A stretch of DNA of 64,000 nucleotides from Gymnopilus junonius (lineage: Eukaryota > Basidiomycota > Agaricomycetes > Agaricales > Galerinaceae): positions 24,186 through 88,185 of the forward strand of contig JADNYJ010000158.1 of NCBI GenBank assembly GCA_015501075.1. The letters run 5' to 3'. Under the pieces are notes generated by a model. It was given only the letters and a program-made list of their open reading frames with translations, ran no database searches and was not told where the DNA came from. Shown here in pieces: positions 35,704 to 46,417 of the stretch. Both the position numbers and the translations under genes were made by a program. Numbering within the stretch: position 1 is the stretch's first letter; each line of letters starts with the position of its first letter.

Positions 35704-37304
35704 CTAAGGGGCCTGGAGAAAGTCTATAATTCGCAGCTCACGGGCACCCACAGCGGCACATAGTCTTCCAGTTGCGAAGCACACTTGCACATGATCAATC
35801 GTGTCCACGGTATCCAACACCAACTGGATTTTTTTCATCGAGCTCAACTTCGAACCATCCGCCAACATGTCGAGCCGATGGACCCACACGTCTCCCTCAT
35901 TCTCGACGACAAACATCAATCGGCGATCGCAAGGTTCAAGTGCACCGACAGAAGCTCCTGGTTCGAGATACGAGAGATCGACACTGTCAGATGGGCCAAT
36001 GAGACTCGGCAGGATACCGGGGAGTTTAGCGTCATGACCAGCTTGAAGGCGTTCGATGCGGAAAAGACGAAAACCTTCTCCGCTGATTCCAAGGAAGCCT
36101 AAATCGCAAAAGCTATGCGACCATGGAGACTGTAAAAGATTAAAGGATATGTCATCGTCGCCACTCTCGTCTGTTCCTTCGAATAAGTCTGAAAGCGTCA
36201 GAAGCCGTCGATTTTCGACATGAATTGTGTCCTTCTCCGAACGCAGCTGCGGAATCTTCCAAATGCCTAATTTCCCTGGCCGGTAAAGCATGACATTTTC
36301 CGGATAAAGGTGGATCTACTCATAGTGAGAAACAAGTTTTAAACCAGGTATTAAGTAAAATGTACCGGGGATGGGTAATCGATATCATCTGGTCCCAGTC
36401 CACTGTCCCAACTGACAGACAGATCTGCTTCGAAATCCCAGACAAGAACAGTCCGATGTGCTATGACAGCTAATCGTGTCCCTAGGACGGCGAGAGAATC
36501 TGCAAGACCAGGGATCTCCATTTCGTTCAAGTGGTGGATTCGCGGCAATTGGTCAAATGCCGTAATCATATGAACAAAGAGCTTATATGGCCTAATTCAA
36601 GCTTGAGATTTTAACGCCAACAACGGAGAGTACAACGTACCTTTTTTGTTCAGAGACAAGGTAAAAGCCTTCACCATCGGGAGCGAGAGAAAGAGAACGT
36701 AAGCGAATGTGTTTCTTTGATAGAACCTTCTGTGCCAGCAGTTTCGTCTTATCTCGTCCACAAATGCCGAGGTCCCAAACGCGGACGAGGTTTCGAAGCG
36801 CTGAAGATTTCATGAAATCCTCAGAGGTAACTAAAAAGCGACCGCCAGGGGCAAGAAGAACGTCTGAATAACCAGGACATTTGGTTATCCCATACTTCGC
36901 CTTATCTTCCTTGGAGATATGGTCCTGGAGAATACGAACAGAACACGGGCGAACTTCTTCATCCGGAGAGTTCTCGATTAGAGCCGCGAATTTTGCAGGC
37001 GATAGAGCAAGGTGTTCCAGCGTCGCAATATCCATCGATGATGTTTGAAACGTGGCACTTGGTATATGGTGTTCTTCCACCATCTGCTCGAGTGCATTCA
37101 ACCACACAACACGATGTATGCTGGCTACATTAAGTGCCTTGCAGGTCTGGAGCCCGGCAACAAGGTTGGTCAGTCTCGTAAACTGGGAGAGTTTCGGCAT
37201 AGGCTTACCTGGCGCATGCTAATGATATCGGAAGGACGCAAAAAGGCCATTATGTGTATCAAAACGTCCAAACCCAGAGCATGAAGGCGCAAGGATTGCA
37301 ACAT
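35704..37304 (-). CDS. F-box protein with propeller-like C-terminal region, array copy 1
   Basis: The start ATG at 37304 gives MLQSLRLHALGLDVLIH, and the F-box core LIHIMAFLRPSDIISMRQ is joined by an intron to TCKALNVASIHRVVWLNAL. The rest reads as repeated beta-rich blades with WD-like ends: VRVWDLGICGRD, TVLVWDFEADL, a SGDDDISFNLL loop and a final LRIIDFLQAP before the stop at 35704. F-box proteins link substrates to SCF ubiquitin ligases through Skp1; the propeller-like part would bind the substrate (inference). It is the most divergent member of a five-copy array and has no broken frames that I can see. Two or three short introns are used. Confidence 0.78.
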
Positions 37305-37488
37305 AATGAGGAAGATAGGACGCGTCGTGCAGAAATGGATGAAGGAGGTGATAGTGCCAGTGTTGGAACCACAGCGCGTTATTTTTCTTTGTTTGTCGAC
37401 GCGTCTGCCAACTTCAGTGACCCGAATCGCCCATTAGCCTTGCATTGGCCAATACTTTCGAGCCACTACACAATCTAATGCAAGTGCA

Positions 37489-39108
37489 TTATTCTGGAGA
37501 ACCTAAGTAGTCTAATATGTATACATTTTTTTCTGGTGTGAGGATACACATACGGCCTAGCAATGAACAAAATTGTCGGGCCAATATATCTAGTCCCAAG
37601 GGATTTACCAGAACCGTCTCGACAAGCTTGATATCCCCCTTCTTACTGGATATCTCCTCTTCATCGAACACGAAAAGTGTCAATTCCAATAAATCATCCT
37701 TGTCATACCCCAGAACGAGATGGTCCCCACATTTCTCAAGGACCGTGAATCCATCTTGGTTACAAAACCTTGCATCTGTGATGTCCACAGACCCTGCAGG
37801 CACTGGTAATTTGTTCGGCAGTGTGGGATCATGTTGAACATTACTGTCCTTTACATTCAAGAACGTGAGGCGACCTGGACTGACTGCTAACATATGATAC
37901 GGCTTGTCTAAGCCAGTGTCATGTTCAATGACGAAAGAGTTGGATGGCGTAGCGATGCTAATAGTGGGTTCTTCACATTCGGTCTCGACTTTTGAAAGAG
38001 GCGTTAAAGTTGGCATGTTGTACACTTTAATAGAACCTTTCGACAAGATCATGATACAGTCATCGTACCAGACAGACTAGTTTGATAATATAAAGTATTA
38101 GTTGATATCGTTTGTTTTACCAGGATAAATCTACCCACCGTTTCTTTCTCTCCGCAAGCCGCCACGGTAAGAGCTTCTGCCGTGCCGTTCAAGACGTCCC
38201 AAACACAGAAACAATGTTCTCCACTGTCCTCATAGTGAATGGTCAATTTGGACGATGTCGACACTGGAGCAACGTCAGGGACTGTAGAACGACCATTGTC
38301 CGGGATGACTAGTTTTCCAACGTTGTAAATTTCAAAAGGACACATTAATGAAACCTCGTAAACAAAAATGGCGAGCCTGAATGATAGGTAAAAGCGGTTA
38401 TGGGGTTTAAATGAGAAACTCACGAAGTAGAAGGAGGTGAGTTTTGGGACAAAATGAGGTAGAATTTCCCCAGGCGTTGACGGTCAGAATAAAAACCATC
38501 CAATGTCAAGTCGGACATGGATACAAGCTGTCGTACTATAGGCTTGATCGCGTCACCACCAGAAAATCCAAGATCCCAAATGGTAATGAGAGTAGAATTT
38601 TGATAGCACGAAAGAGAGGCGAGGTATCTGCCACCAGGCTCCATGTATATGTCGTTTATGCCATCTTTGTCGGTGATTCGGTATTTCTTCTTATCCGCAT
38701 TGCTTAGGCGCGGAGAAATGACGCGGATCGACATTGGCCGAATTGAGGCGCCATTGGACTTCTTCACGAGCGAAATAAATCGATGAGGTGAAAAGGCCAA
38801 GTGTTTAAGCAAAGGGAGTGCCATTGTCCGCACAGGGAATGTGGCAGGGTTTATAGAGTGCCTTTCCATTACACCCCGCAGGGCATTCATCCACACAGCC
38901 CGATATTTCATCATCTGGCATAACGTTCTACACGTCTAAAACATGTTATGGGCATTCAACTAAGGACCATATAGAGTGCATAACTCACTTGACCGACTGC
39001 TAGAATATCACAAGGTTGGAGAAATTCCAGGACGCAGAGTCTGACATCTAAACTGAGCGTCTCGAACATGCTGGAGAATCGGAGGTCCTGAACGCTGCTC
39101 GCAACCAT
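37489..39108 (-). CDS. F-box protein with propeller-like C-terminal region, array copy 2
   Basis: The start ATG at 39108 gives MVASSVQDLRFSS. The F-box segment is LSLDVRLCVLEFLQPCDILA, spliced to a TCRTLCQMMKYRAVWMNAL segment. Blade-like segments follow: LKHLAFSPHRFISLVKK, EPGGRYLASLSCYQ, LITIWDLGFSGGD, HCFCVWDVLNGTAEA, YNMPTLTPLSKVE, and a terminal CILTPEKNVYILDYLGSPE. The stop is at 37489. Four exons join in frame with introns of about 45-60 nt. Only 185 bp separate it from copy 1, in head-to-tail order. It is presumably an SCF adaptor; the substrate is unknown. Confidence 0.8.
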
Positions 39109-39776
39109 TGAGGTATTTGTAGAGAAATGTCCGTACAAGATGGGAATGGAAGGAAAGAGGAGGGAGAGACGGAAGCCAACTCGAACCGAAGTTCAGCAAA
39201 ATATAACAATGGCTGAACAAGAGGGCCACCTGGGTATGCGCTCATGGCCCATCTTTTCAAATACAATAATGGCACTTTCAATTGGCGGGCCAATAACGGT
39301 GCACGACATAGTGGTAATAAGTATGGCAAACATCCAGTGGCTGGGTGCTGAACAAAGAGCAGAACAGGCACGATTTGGTGGAAGATGAAGTTGCAGTAAG
39401 AAAAGGTGTTGAGGTGGGTTACGCAGAGAAGAATAACTGACGAAGGCTCTTATGCACATGTGAAGACGGGCCTTTGATAATTGTTCTTTTCTAGAAATAT
39501 GCAAGAAGTATGTTGAAACCCCTCTCGAAGATGGCGATGTCAGAATGATGTCAATGAATGAGAATATATTATTTTACTTACAATACATATAGTACAATAT
39601 TGTCGTATGATACATTTAGGCACCAATGATGCTCACATATTGAAACAGAGGGTGCTAAAAAGATGGATATCTGACCTTCAGAGAAAAGGATGCAGACATA
39701 TAGGATGTCCTGTATGTGGATTCAGATTCAGCAGTAATTTCCCCTACCAATGTCTTCGGTCGCGCAGGGCTTTAGA
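39109..39776. other. Upstream region of F-box copy 2
   Basis: Spacer between F-box copy 2 and the MYND remnant. Long-looking frames at 39048-39504 are not supported by any domain. Confidence 0.35.
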
Positions 39777-40622
39777 TCAGAGGAGAATCCCCTGTTTAAG
39801 AGCATTTCCCAGTCGGCCCTTCCAATGTGGATCCCAAGGCGGTAGATCGACGTCTTTCCCATACATCCCCAGAGGCAGCAACCTTACCACAGAAATGTTC
39901 GGAACGATGAGAATAACGATCATAATATCCACGGCACCAAATTCCTGCGAAGAAGGTGCGCTAGATCTCGACAGCGCGGATTTGATAGGTAAGTCGAACT
40001 CTGGCCGAATTTCAACGAGCTCGGAGATAGGAAGGACATACGCTTCCTCCAATTTGAACGCATGCCGGAGCTGGCTCTCGTTATTAGGGATGCCTGTTTG
40101 TCAGTCAAATGCGGGGGACAACCGAATGTATACAGCTCGGGTACGCCAGCTTTGAGGAGAAGTTTGGATTTTGAGGGCGTGAGTTGCTGCTGCGTAGAGA
40201 ACGGGGCGGAAATACTGCGTGAGATCTATGAGTCTGTTGTTCAAGGTAGGAGAAAAGTCAGTCAACGCACTTGCACTCATTTTTTCATCCTTGCCTCTAC
40301 TTCCGCCATGTCAAACGGTCTTGAAGTATGTGAGGCTTCTTTCATGAGATCCCGCGTATCCCTGTTCTGCTTGCATGTAATTTTATGATTCTTCCAATCC
40401 GCCGCCTGGCATTCCGCTGACTTCGTTCAAGAAATGATGGTAAACAGAGGATAAGTTTAAATTTCAATATTTTCAGGGGGGACTAGGTATTTTTTGAAAA
40501 GGACTTACACAATAATGTGCCCGCTTACATTGTGAACATGAGAGAAGGGGTGTTTCTTTGCTGTCAGATTTGTAGCAGTTTTGACATTGCTTTAAATTTT
40601 GAGCGGCTCCGCGCAGAGGCAT
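39777..40622 (-). pseudogene. MYND-type zinc-finger protein, disrupted
   Basis: From ATG 40622, MPLRGAAQNLKQCQNC begins a MYND finger. An intron after AHYC joins SAECQAADWKNH and ITCK, completing the C-x2-C / C-x2-C / C-x3-C / H-x3-C set of ligands (QNC, CSQCKRAHYC, AECQ, NHKITC). After MAEVEARMKK, the homology passes to another frame across an A6 run (SALTDFSPTLNNRLIDL), then meets TGA after RLSPAFD (about 40098-40100). It continues in frame as QTGIPNNESQLRHAF and ends VDLPPWDPHWKGRLGN at 39777. One shift and one stop suggest an inactivated gene, though an unrecognised intron could explain the first. MYND fingers mediate protein-protein contacts. Confidence 0.65.
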
Positions 40623-41129
40623 TTCGTCCCGGTATTAAAGCTTCAAGTGGTACTAGATAAGAATAGCAGGTGCAGTCCAGTGACTAGCGTCTCTGTACAC
40701 AAACCAACTTGAATGTTGGATGACTAGTGGATGGTCGCGGTTTGATACTGAGTCCCAGCGTAAGACATAATGCCACTTACCTAAGCATTTAATTTTAGCC
40801 GAGGCGTCCACGGTCATCTTCCTCAATTCTAGTTTTATTTCCTCCGATTACGCTTACAGAACTCTGTGAATGACTCTTATATTTCCCCGTTTTACTGGTA
40901 GTTTAGAGGCTTCTTGAGTTGTCAATGCTCCGTCCAAGCTCTGCATTGACGGGCCAGGTATTCAACAGTTGTCAGTGCAGTCCAGTTCAAGCTGAGTTCG
41001 ACCCATCCACAATACCCAGGCGAACAGTAGGCCAATTGTGTTGTGTACTTGTCATAGGTCAATATGGCGATAAGTAACGATAGGGAAAAGTCTTGCCTGT
41101 ATGTTAGATATTTTCCTGATTATCAAAAA
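40623..41129. other. Intergenic, no gene seen
   Basis: Spacer between the MYND remnant and F-box copy 3. The propeller half that copy 3 should have here is missing. Confidence 0.4.
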
Positions 41130-41990
41130 AAATACTTACCTCGAATTTCAGGGTAATCGGGCAGTCCATTTCGACCACAAGTGCAGCAGTATTGTCCAGA
41201 AAGTCTCAAACCCAGAGAAAAAACACCTGACACTCGACATAAGAACAAGAGATTCTGCAAGATCCTGGAAGCACAGAGAGTACAAGTTCATCGACAAAGG
41301 CAGTAGGAGTAGATAGGTCTAATTTTGCATGAAAACCAATTTCAGGAGGACATGATAAGGTTGCTTTATGGACTAAAACCGAGAGCCTAAAGTGTAGAAT
41401 GAGACATGTTACACATATGAAGGTTTGGTATGCATAAGCGAGAAACGCACGATGGTGATTTCTTCATAGAAATTATGTAGAATAATCCAACCATTTGAAG
41501 TTCTGGGGAAAAAATTATAGTTCCAAGCCCCGCGTTGGCTCTAGAAAGTGAGTCACTGGTTTGATCATGTCATGACCACAAATCCCAAGATCCCAGATAG
41601 TAAAAAGCATAAACCCCTGCCAGCCCTTATCAACAGAAATTATGGCCAAGTAACATCCGCCTGGGGCAATACAAGGTCCACACGTTGGCCAGGGTGCTGA
41701 ATGCCATACTTCTCCTTCTCCCAATTTGTCCAGTAAGATGAAATGGCATGAATAAACATCAGGAGGATCACACCACGGTAGTCAAACTTCATCACAAGGG
41801 ACGCGAATCTATGAGGAGATAGCGCAATGTGCCTAGCTTTGTCAAGGTCCCATAGGTTTGTGAGTCCTGTGCACTTCTCATTGAAGTCGACGTTGAACAT
41901 GGAAAACACGTAGCCGCAGAACACGAGGCGAGAAAGGGGAGAGACATAGACGATGGATAGACCGAGGTCAGCAAACAGAAACTCGACTGG
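41130..41990 (-). pseudogene. F-box/propeller array copy 3, decayed fragment
   Basis: This is clearly related to copy 5: IALSPHRFASLVMKF, TNWEKEKYGIQ, GGCYLAIISVDKG, FTIWDLGICGHDMIKP, LSVLVHKATLSCPPEI and GSCRIS align segment by segment. The F-box and start are lost, a frameshift follows LVLPQA (about 41660), further shifts lie near 41200-41260, and the second half of the propeller region is absent. Confidence 0.75.
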
Positions 41991-42455
41991 TACAGCTGAG
42001 TTTGAAATGGGAAGGTGGCCGAGGAGCTGCTATTTCAAAAATAGAACCAGCCATCCTGCGTCGCATCATCGTACCTCTGACTACCTCAGCTTTCAATGCA
42101 CATCTCACTGCTGTATATCTGGTACCAACTTTTTTATGGGTTCTCTCCATCCCTTTTTCCCTTTGCATCGTTGAATGTCAAATATGCTGTGTGTCGATTC
42201 GAAATTCCGGTGAAATGTCAAGAGCGGATTTGACTGAATTTGAATCTCTTCTAAAATACCTTAATCGCAGGCAATGCTTGAGACAACCAGTGGCCATATA
42301 TCGACCTATCATGGTGCTAAATACAGTTTTACTTGCCAAAGTCCGTGTGATCAAGGTATCATTTTAGGGAGGACACATTTAGTCCCACTGAGGGTGTAGG
42401 GGTCTTTTGACATGAGTTAATGAGAAAGCAACACCTTTTCTCCTTTTAATTTCTA

Positions 42456-44143
42456 CTACATTATCTCATACATGTGTGTTACATCTATAAATTCCAAGTA
42501 GTCAAATATATATACCTCCCAGGTGTCCGTCAGGACACATAGACGACCCAGCAACGGAGAGAACTGTCGAATATTCATGTTAATGCCAACGTAACAGTTC
42601 AGCGTTGCTTTGACAAGTGAAAGTTCGATGTCGCCTTTGTTTTCTGAGAGTCGTCCAACATCCAGCAGAAAAAGAGTCTGGCCTCGAGTATCTGGATATT
42701 CTATGAATATACATTCTTCATAGCCTTCGAGGTGAGCAAATTTAATCCTGTCAGAAGATGCAGTGTCCGGCAAACTGATGACACCCGTGACCACCGGCAA
42801 CCTGTTTGGAATAGTAGGATTGTAGGAAGGATTTGCTTCATTAACTTGTAGAACGGTGAGCTGTGTATGATCGACTCTGAGGATGTACTTTGAGGTTGGA
42901 AACTCGGTGGTAGAGTTTGGGTAAATGTAAAAGGAATTGGTGGGAAATGGAGGTAAGTCAATGACCACTGTCGCTTGAAGCTCTCTTGGAGCCATTCCTG
43001 GGGAGTATGGCATTAGACGAGGGATGTTGTATACCATGATCCAATCCCTCACAGTGACTAGGATACAATCGTCATATGGAAAGAGCTACACAGCAACTTT
43101 GAAGGTTAAATGATCCCCTTTCGTCAATCAAGAAACTTGCGTACCATTACGACTTCTTCAGTTAGGCAGTCTGATGCAAACCAATAGGCTGCAGTATTGT
43201 TGATAAAGTTCCAAACCCAGAAAAATCTTCTATTATGGTTTTGAGCGCAAATTACGACTCTGCATGACCTTGGTATTGAAGAAAGGACCAGATGTTGATA
43301 TGCGCTAGCGGTGGCGGGTATATCCAATTTCGCAAGAAAAACGATCTCAGAGGGACCTGCCAAAGAGACCTTATGGGCTAAAATAGACATGCTGTGGCAC
43401 ATCAAAAGGGACTGAGATTTGACAATTCCATGAAATTTAAGCGAGCAGCTCACGAAGGGGGTGAAGGAGATGCTCTGGAGGAAACAATATAGAATATTCC
43501 GGGATGCTGTCGGTCAGGAAGAAATGAATGCAGTTTTAATCTGAGTGTTGGCTCCAGAAAGCAGGCCAGATTGCTAGTTGCATCGGAACCACAGAGTCCG
43601 AGATCCCAAATGCTGAAAAGAGTAGCTTTGCTCAATTCAACCATCGAGATCGTGACTAGATAATGTCAGCCAGGTGCCAGCATAATGTCATCTAGTCGCC
43701 TACTGTTGACGAATCCGTACAACTCCTTTTCCATCTTTGTCATGAGAGGTGAAAGGACTTGAATCGACATCGGTTGAATGGAAGTATTGTCATACTTTTT
43801 CAAAAGAGAAATAAACCTCTGAGGAGATAGAGCAATGTGTTCGAGCATAGACAGGGACAAATCATGCAATGGGAATGTGACCTCATTTAGAGAATGCCTT
43901 ATCATGATTGATCACAAAGCATTTATCCATACGACCCATAATCCCATCAGTTGATCCAGCGCTTTGCACGTCTAAAAACAAGGCTACCTTTATAAATAGG
44001 TCAGGAGGCTGAGAGATACCATTGCTCACCTGGCGAATAGAAATGATATCGCATGGCTTGAGAAAATCCAAAATGCTCAAGATCACATCTGTAGCGAGCG
44101 TTGGAAAGGTGCCGTGTGTTTGAAAGACTGACGCACTTCCCAT
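42456..44143 (-). pseudogene. F-box/propeller array copy 4, two premature stops
   Basis: It starts at ATG 44143 (MGSASVFQTHGTFPTLATD) with the F-box VILSILDFLKPCDIISIRQ. After the first intron (TCKALDQLMGLWVVWINAL) an in-frame TGA at about 43916 replaces the Arg seen in copies 2 and 5 (CGA to TGA would explain it). A second TGA after LAPG (about 43666) replaces a Gly. The rest is well preserved: ATLFSIWDLGLCGSD, RFFWVWNFINNTAAYW, CILVTVRDWIMVYNIPRL, LPNRLPVV-like NRLPVVTG and VLTDTWEVYIFDYLE. The stop is at 42456. Good conservation with only two stops implies recent inactivation. Confidence 0.75.
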
Positions 44144-44565
44144 GCCCACTGTGGTGCCTCACAGATCAGGACAGAAGCGCACAGGTCACCAGGTGCAAGT
44201 GGCCTGAGGCGAGAAAGAAACAAAAGGACGTGACTACAAAGCAATCTTACCGTTTTTACATAGGTATAGATGTGGATTACATAAGACCCCATTTTATCGA
44301 AATGAGCTTTATCCAAGTTTTTTCTTCATTTAATATTCGATACTTTCTAACAGGGATGATGATGACGATGATTCCAACAGGTGGTCCCTCAAGGAACGTA
44401 CTGGTGTGCACCTACACACAATGGCCAGTTGTATGCTACATATACTACCAGCCAGACTGCTATGATCAGCTCCCCAATCTCTTTCCACCTTCCGGCCGTT
44501 AGGCAGGAACACTTGCTAAAACCTGGACCATTTCGATCGTCGGCTGAGCTCACGGCAAGAGTACA

Positions 44566-46203
44566 CTATTCTGGGGATACTAAATAGTCAAAAATAAATA
44601 CATCCCCATTTCCTGTCAGGACACAATCACGACCCAACAGAGGACATAATTGTTGTTTCTCCACGTCTATAGTCACATAAAGGTCAAGGGTTGTCGTGAA
44701 GAGGCTGAGACCACCAGTTCCTTCGTTTTGAGACAGGCACTCAGCATTCATTATAGTAACCATCGACGAACCCACTGGATTTGTAAGGAAAAAGTATTCT
44801 TCGCATCTCTCAACGGTCCCGTCCATGGCAGCTTTACGAAATGTGTCATTTGCTATGTTCACAATCGTTCTGGTTACCGGTAGTCTGTTTGGTAACATGG
44901 GATCATGAACAGGGTTGGCTTCCTTTGCTTCCAAAAATGCGACTTGCTTGTCGTTGACTCTTAGGATATAGGGAGGAACGTTGGAGGCTAGCGGGGACAT
45001 GGGATTGGGTTCGATATAGAAGGAGTCAGCACTTTTCAAAGGTGCAGAAATGATGATGGAGGCTTCATGTTCTATCAGCCTCTTCCCTGCGATATAAGGT
45101 ACCAAAGTTGGGATATTGCATACAATAAGCCTGTCCTTTAGAGCGACAATGAAACAATTGTCACAGCAAAAGACCTGTTCAGCAGTCAGTTTTGTCTGAA
45201 CCTATTGATAAAACACGCTAACCTCTATTTTCTCTTCAACTGGGCAGTCTCGCATTATCACGTCCGCTACCGCATTATTCAAGAAGTCCCAAATCCTGAA
45301 AGAACATTTTTCTTGTTCGAGAGAGCGAACTAAAATTCTGCAAGATTCCGGAAGCAAATAAACAAAGCGAACTGGAGGGTTGGAGCCTGGAGAGGTAGGT
45401 ATCTCTAGTTTTGCAAGGAAATCTATTTTCGGAGGAGACGATAAGCTAGCTTTATGGACGAGGACAGAGAATCTGCGCATGACATGAGTTTTGTCATTGT
45501 TAAGAATGAACGAGAGGCTTACGAAGGGGAATTCTGCGTCGAAACGATATAGAAGAAGCCCAAATTTTGGGAATCTGCAAAAAAGCAAACCAATCGCAGA
45601 CCTTGCGCTTTCTCCAGGAACCGGGTCAATGGTTTGATCACGTCACGACCAGAAAGTCCAACGTCCCAAACAGTGAAGAGAGTAGACTCATTCCAATCAT
45701 GTTGCATCGAGAGGGTGACCACGTAACGTCCGCCTGGTGCCATCCAAAAGTCGATGAATGGGCCGGGGAGCTCAATTTCGTACCTCTCCTTCTCCCAGTT
45801 TGTCATGCGAGGTGAAATAGCACGAATGGACGTCGGGAGGGGCATTACTTCATTAGACTTCATCACAAGCGACGCAAATCTGTGAGGGGATAACGCAACG
45901 TGTTTGAGTATGGGCAGTGCCATTTTTTGCAGCGGGTACGTGTCTTCGGTTATAGCATTTCTTGCCATAATGGAGCGCAATGCATTTATCCATATCGTCC
46001 GCATTCTGGTAACTTGTTGCAATAATTTGCACGTCTGAAAGCAACGTCCTTTAGATTGGTTCATCTTGGGATGTGTTGCTTACTTTACGAAGGGAGATGA
46101 TATCGCAAGGTCGAAGAAATTTTGCGACGTTGATAATAACATCCGTGCCAAGCTTCGCAAAGGACCCGTAGGTTTTCAGGACCTGTGCATTTTGCATATC
46201 CAT
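44566..46203 (-). CDS. F-box protein with propeller-like C-terminal region, array copy 5
   Basis: The start ATG at 46203 gives MDMQNAQVLKTYGSFAKLG and the F-box VIINVAKFLRPCDIISLRK. An intron (about 46086-46035) joins TCKLLQQVTRMRTIWINALR. Blade-like segments: ILKHVALSPHRFASLVMK, APGGRYVVTLSMQ, LFTVWDVGLSGRDVIKP, CSFRIWDFLNNAVAD, CFIVALKDRLIVCNIP, YILRVNDKQVAFLEAKE and a terminal CVLTGNGDVFIFDYLVSPE before TAG at 44566. All frames are intact through four exons. It is closest to copies 3 and 4. A role as an SCF substrate receptor is inferred. Confidence 0.8.
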
Positions 46204-46417
46204 CGAAATACCTCTAGAAACATAGGACTGGTGGGTTCGACGTTGAAGATAACTAGCAGTAGCTATAAAGTGTCGAGACTCGACTTCGACTCAGTATGGA
46301 CGTCATGTGATTGACGCGATCACGAGACGCCAACTTGAAGCCCCCATACATAAAATTTACAAGGTTATGAATGCTATGGATACAATAAATTACTAGTACT
46401 GATAGATCGTCCCAAAA

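Noticed and set aside
39607..40155. Plus frame of 182 codons
   Set aside because: It is the complement of the MYND gene body, whose minus-strand homology is clearer.
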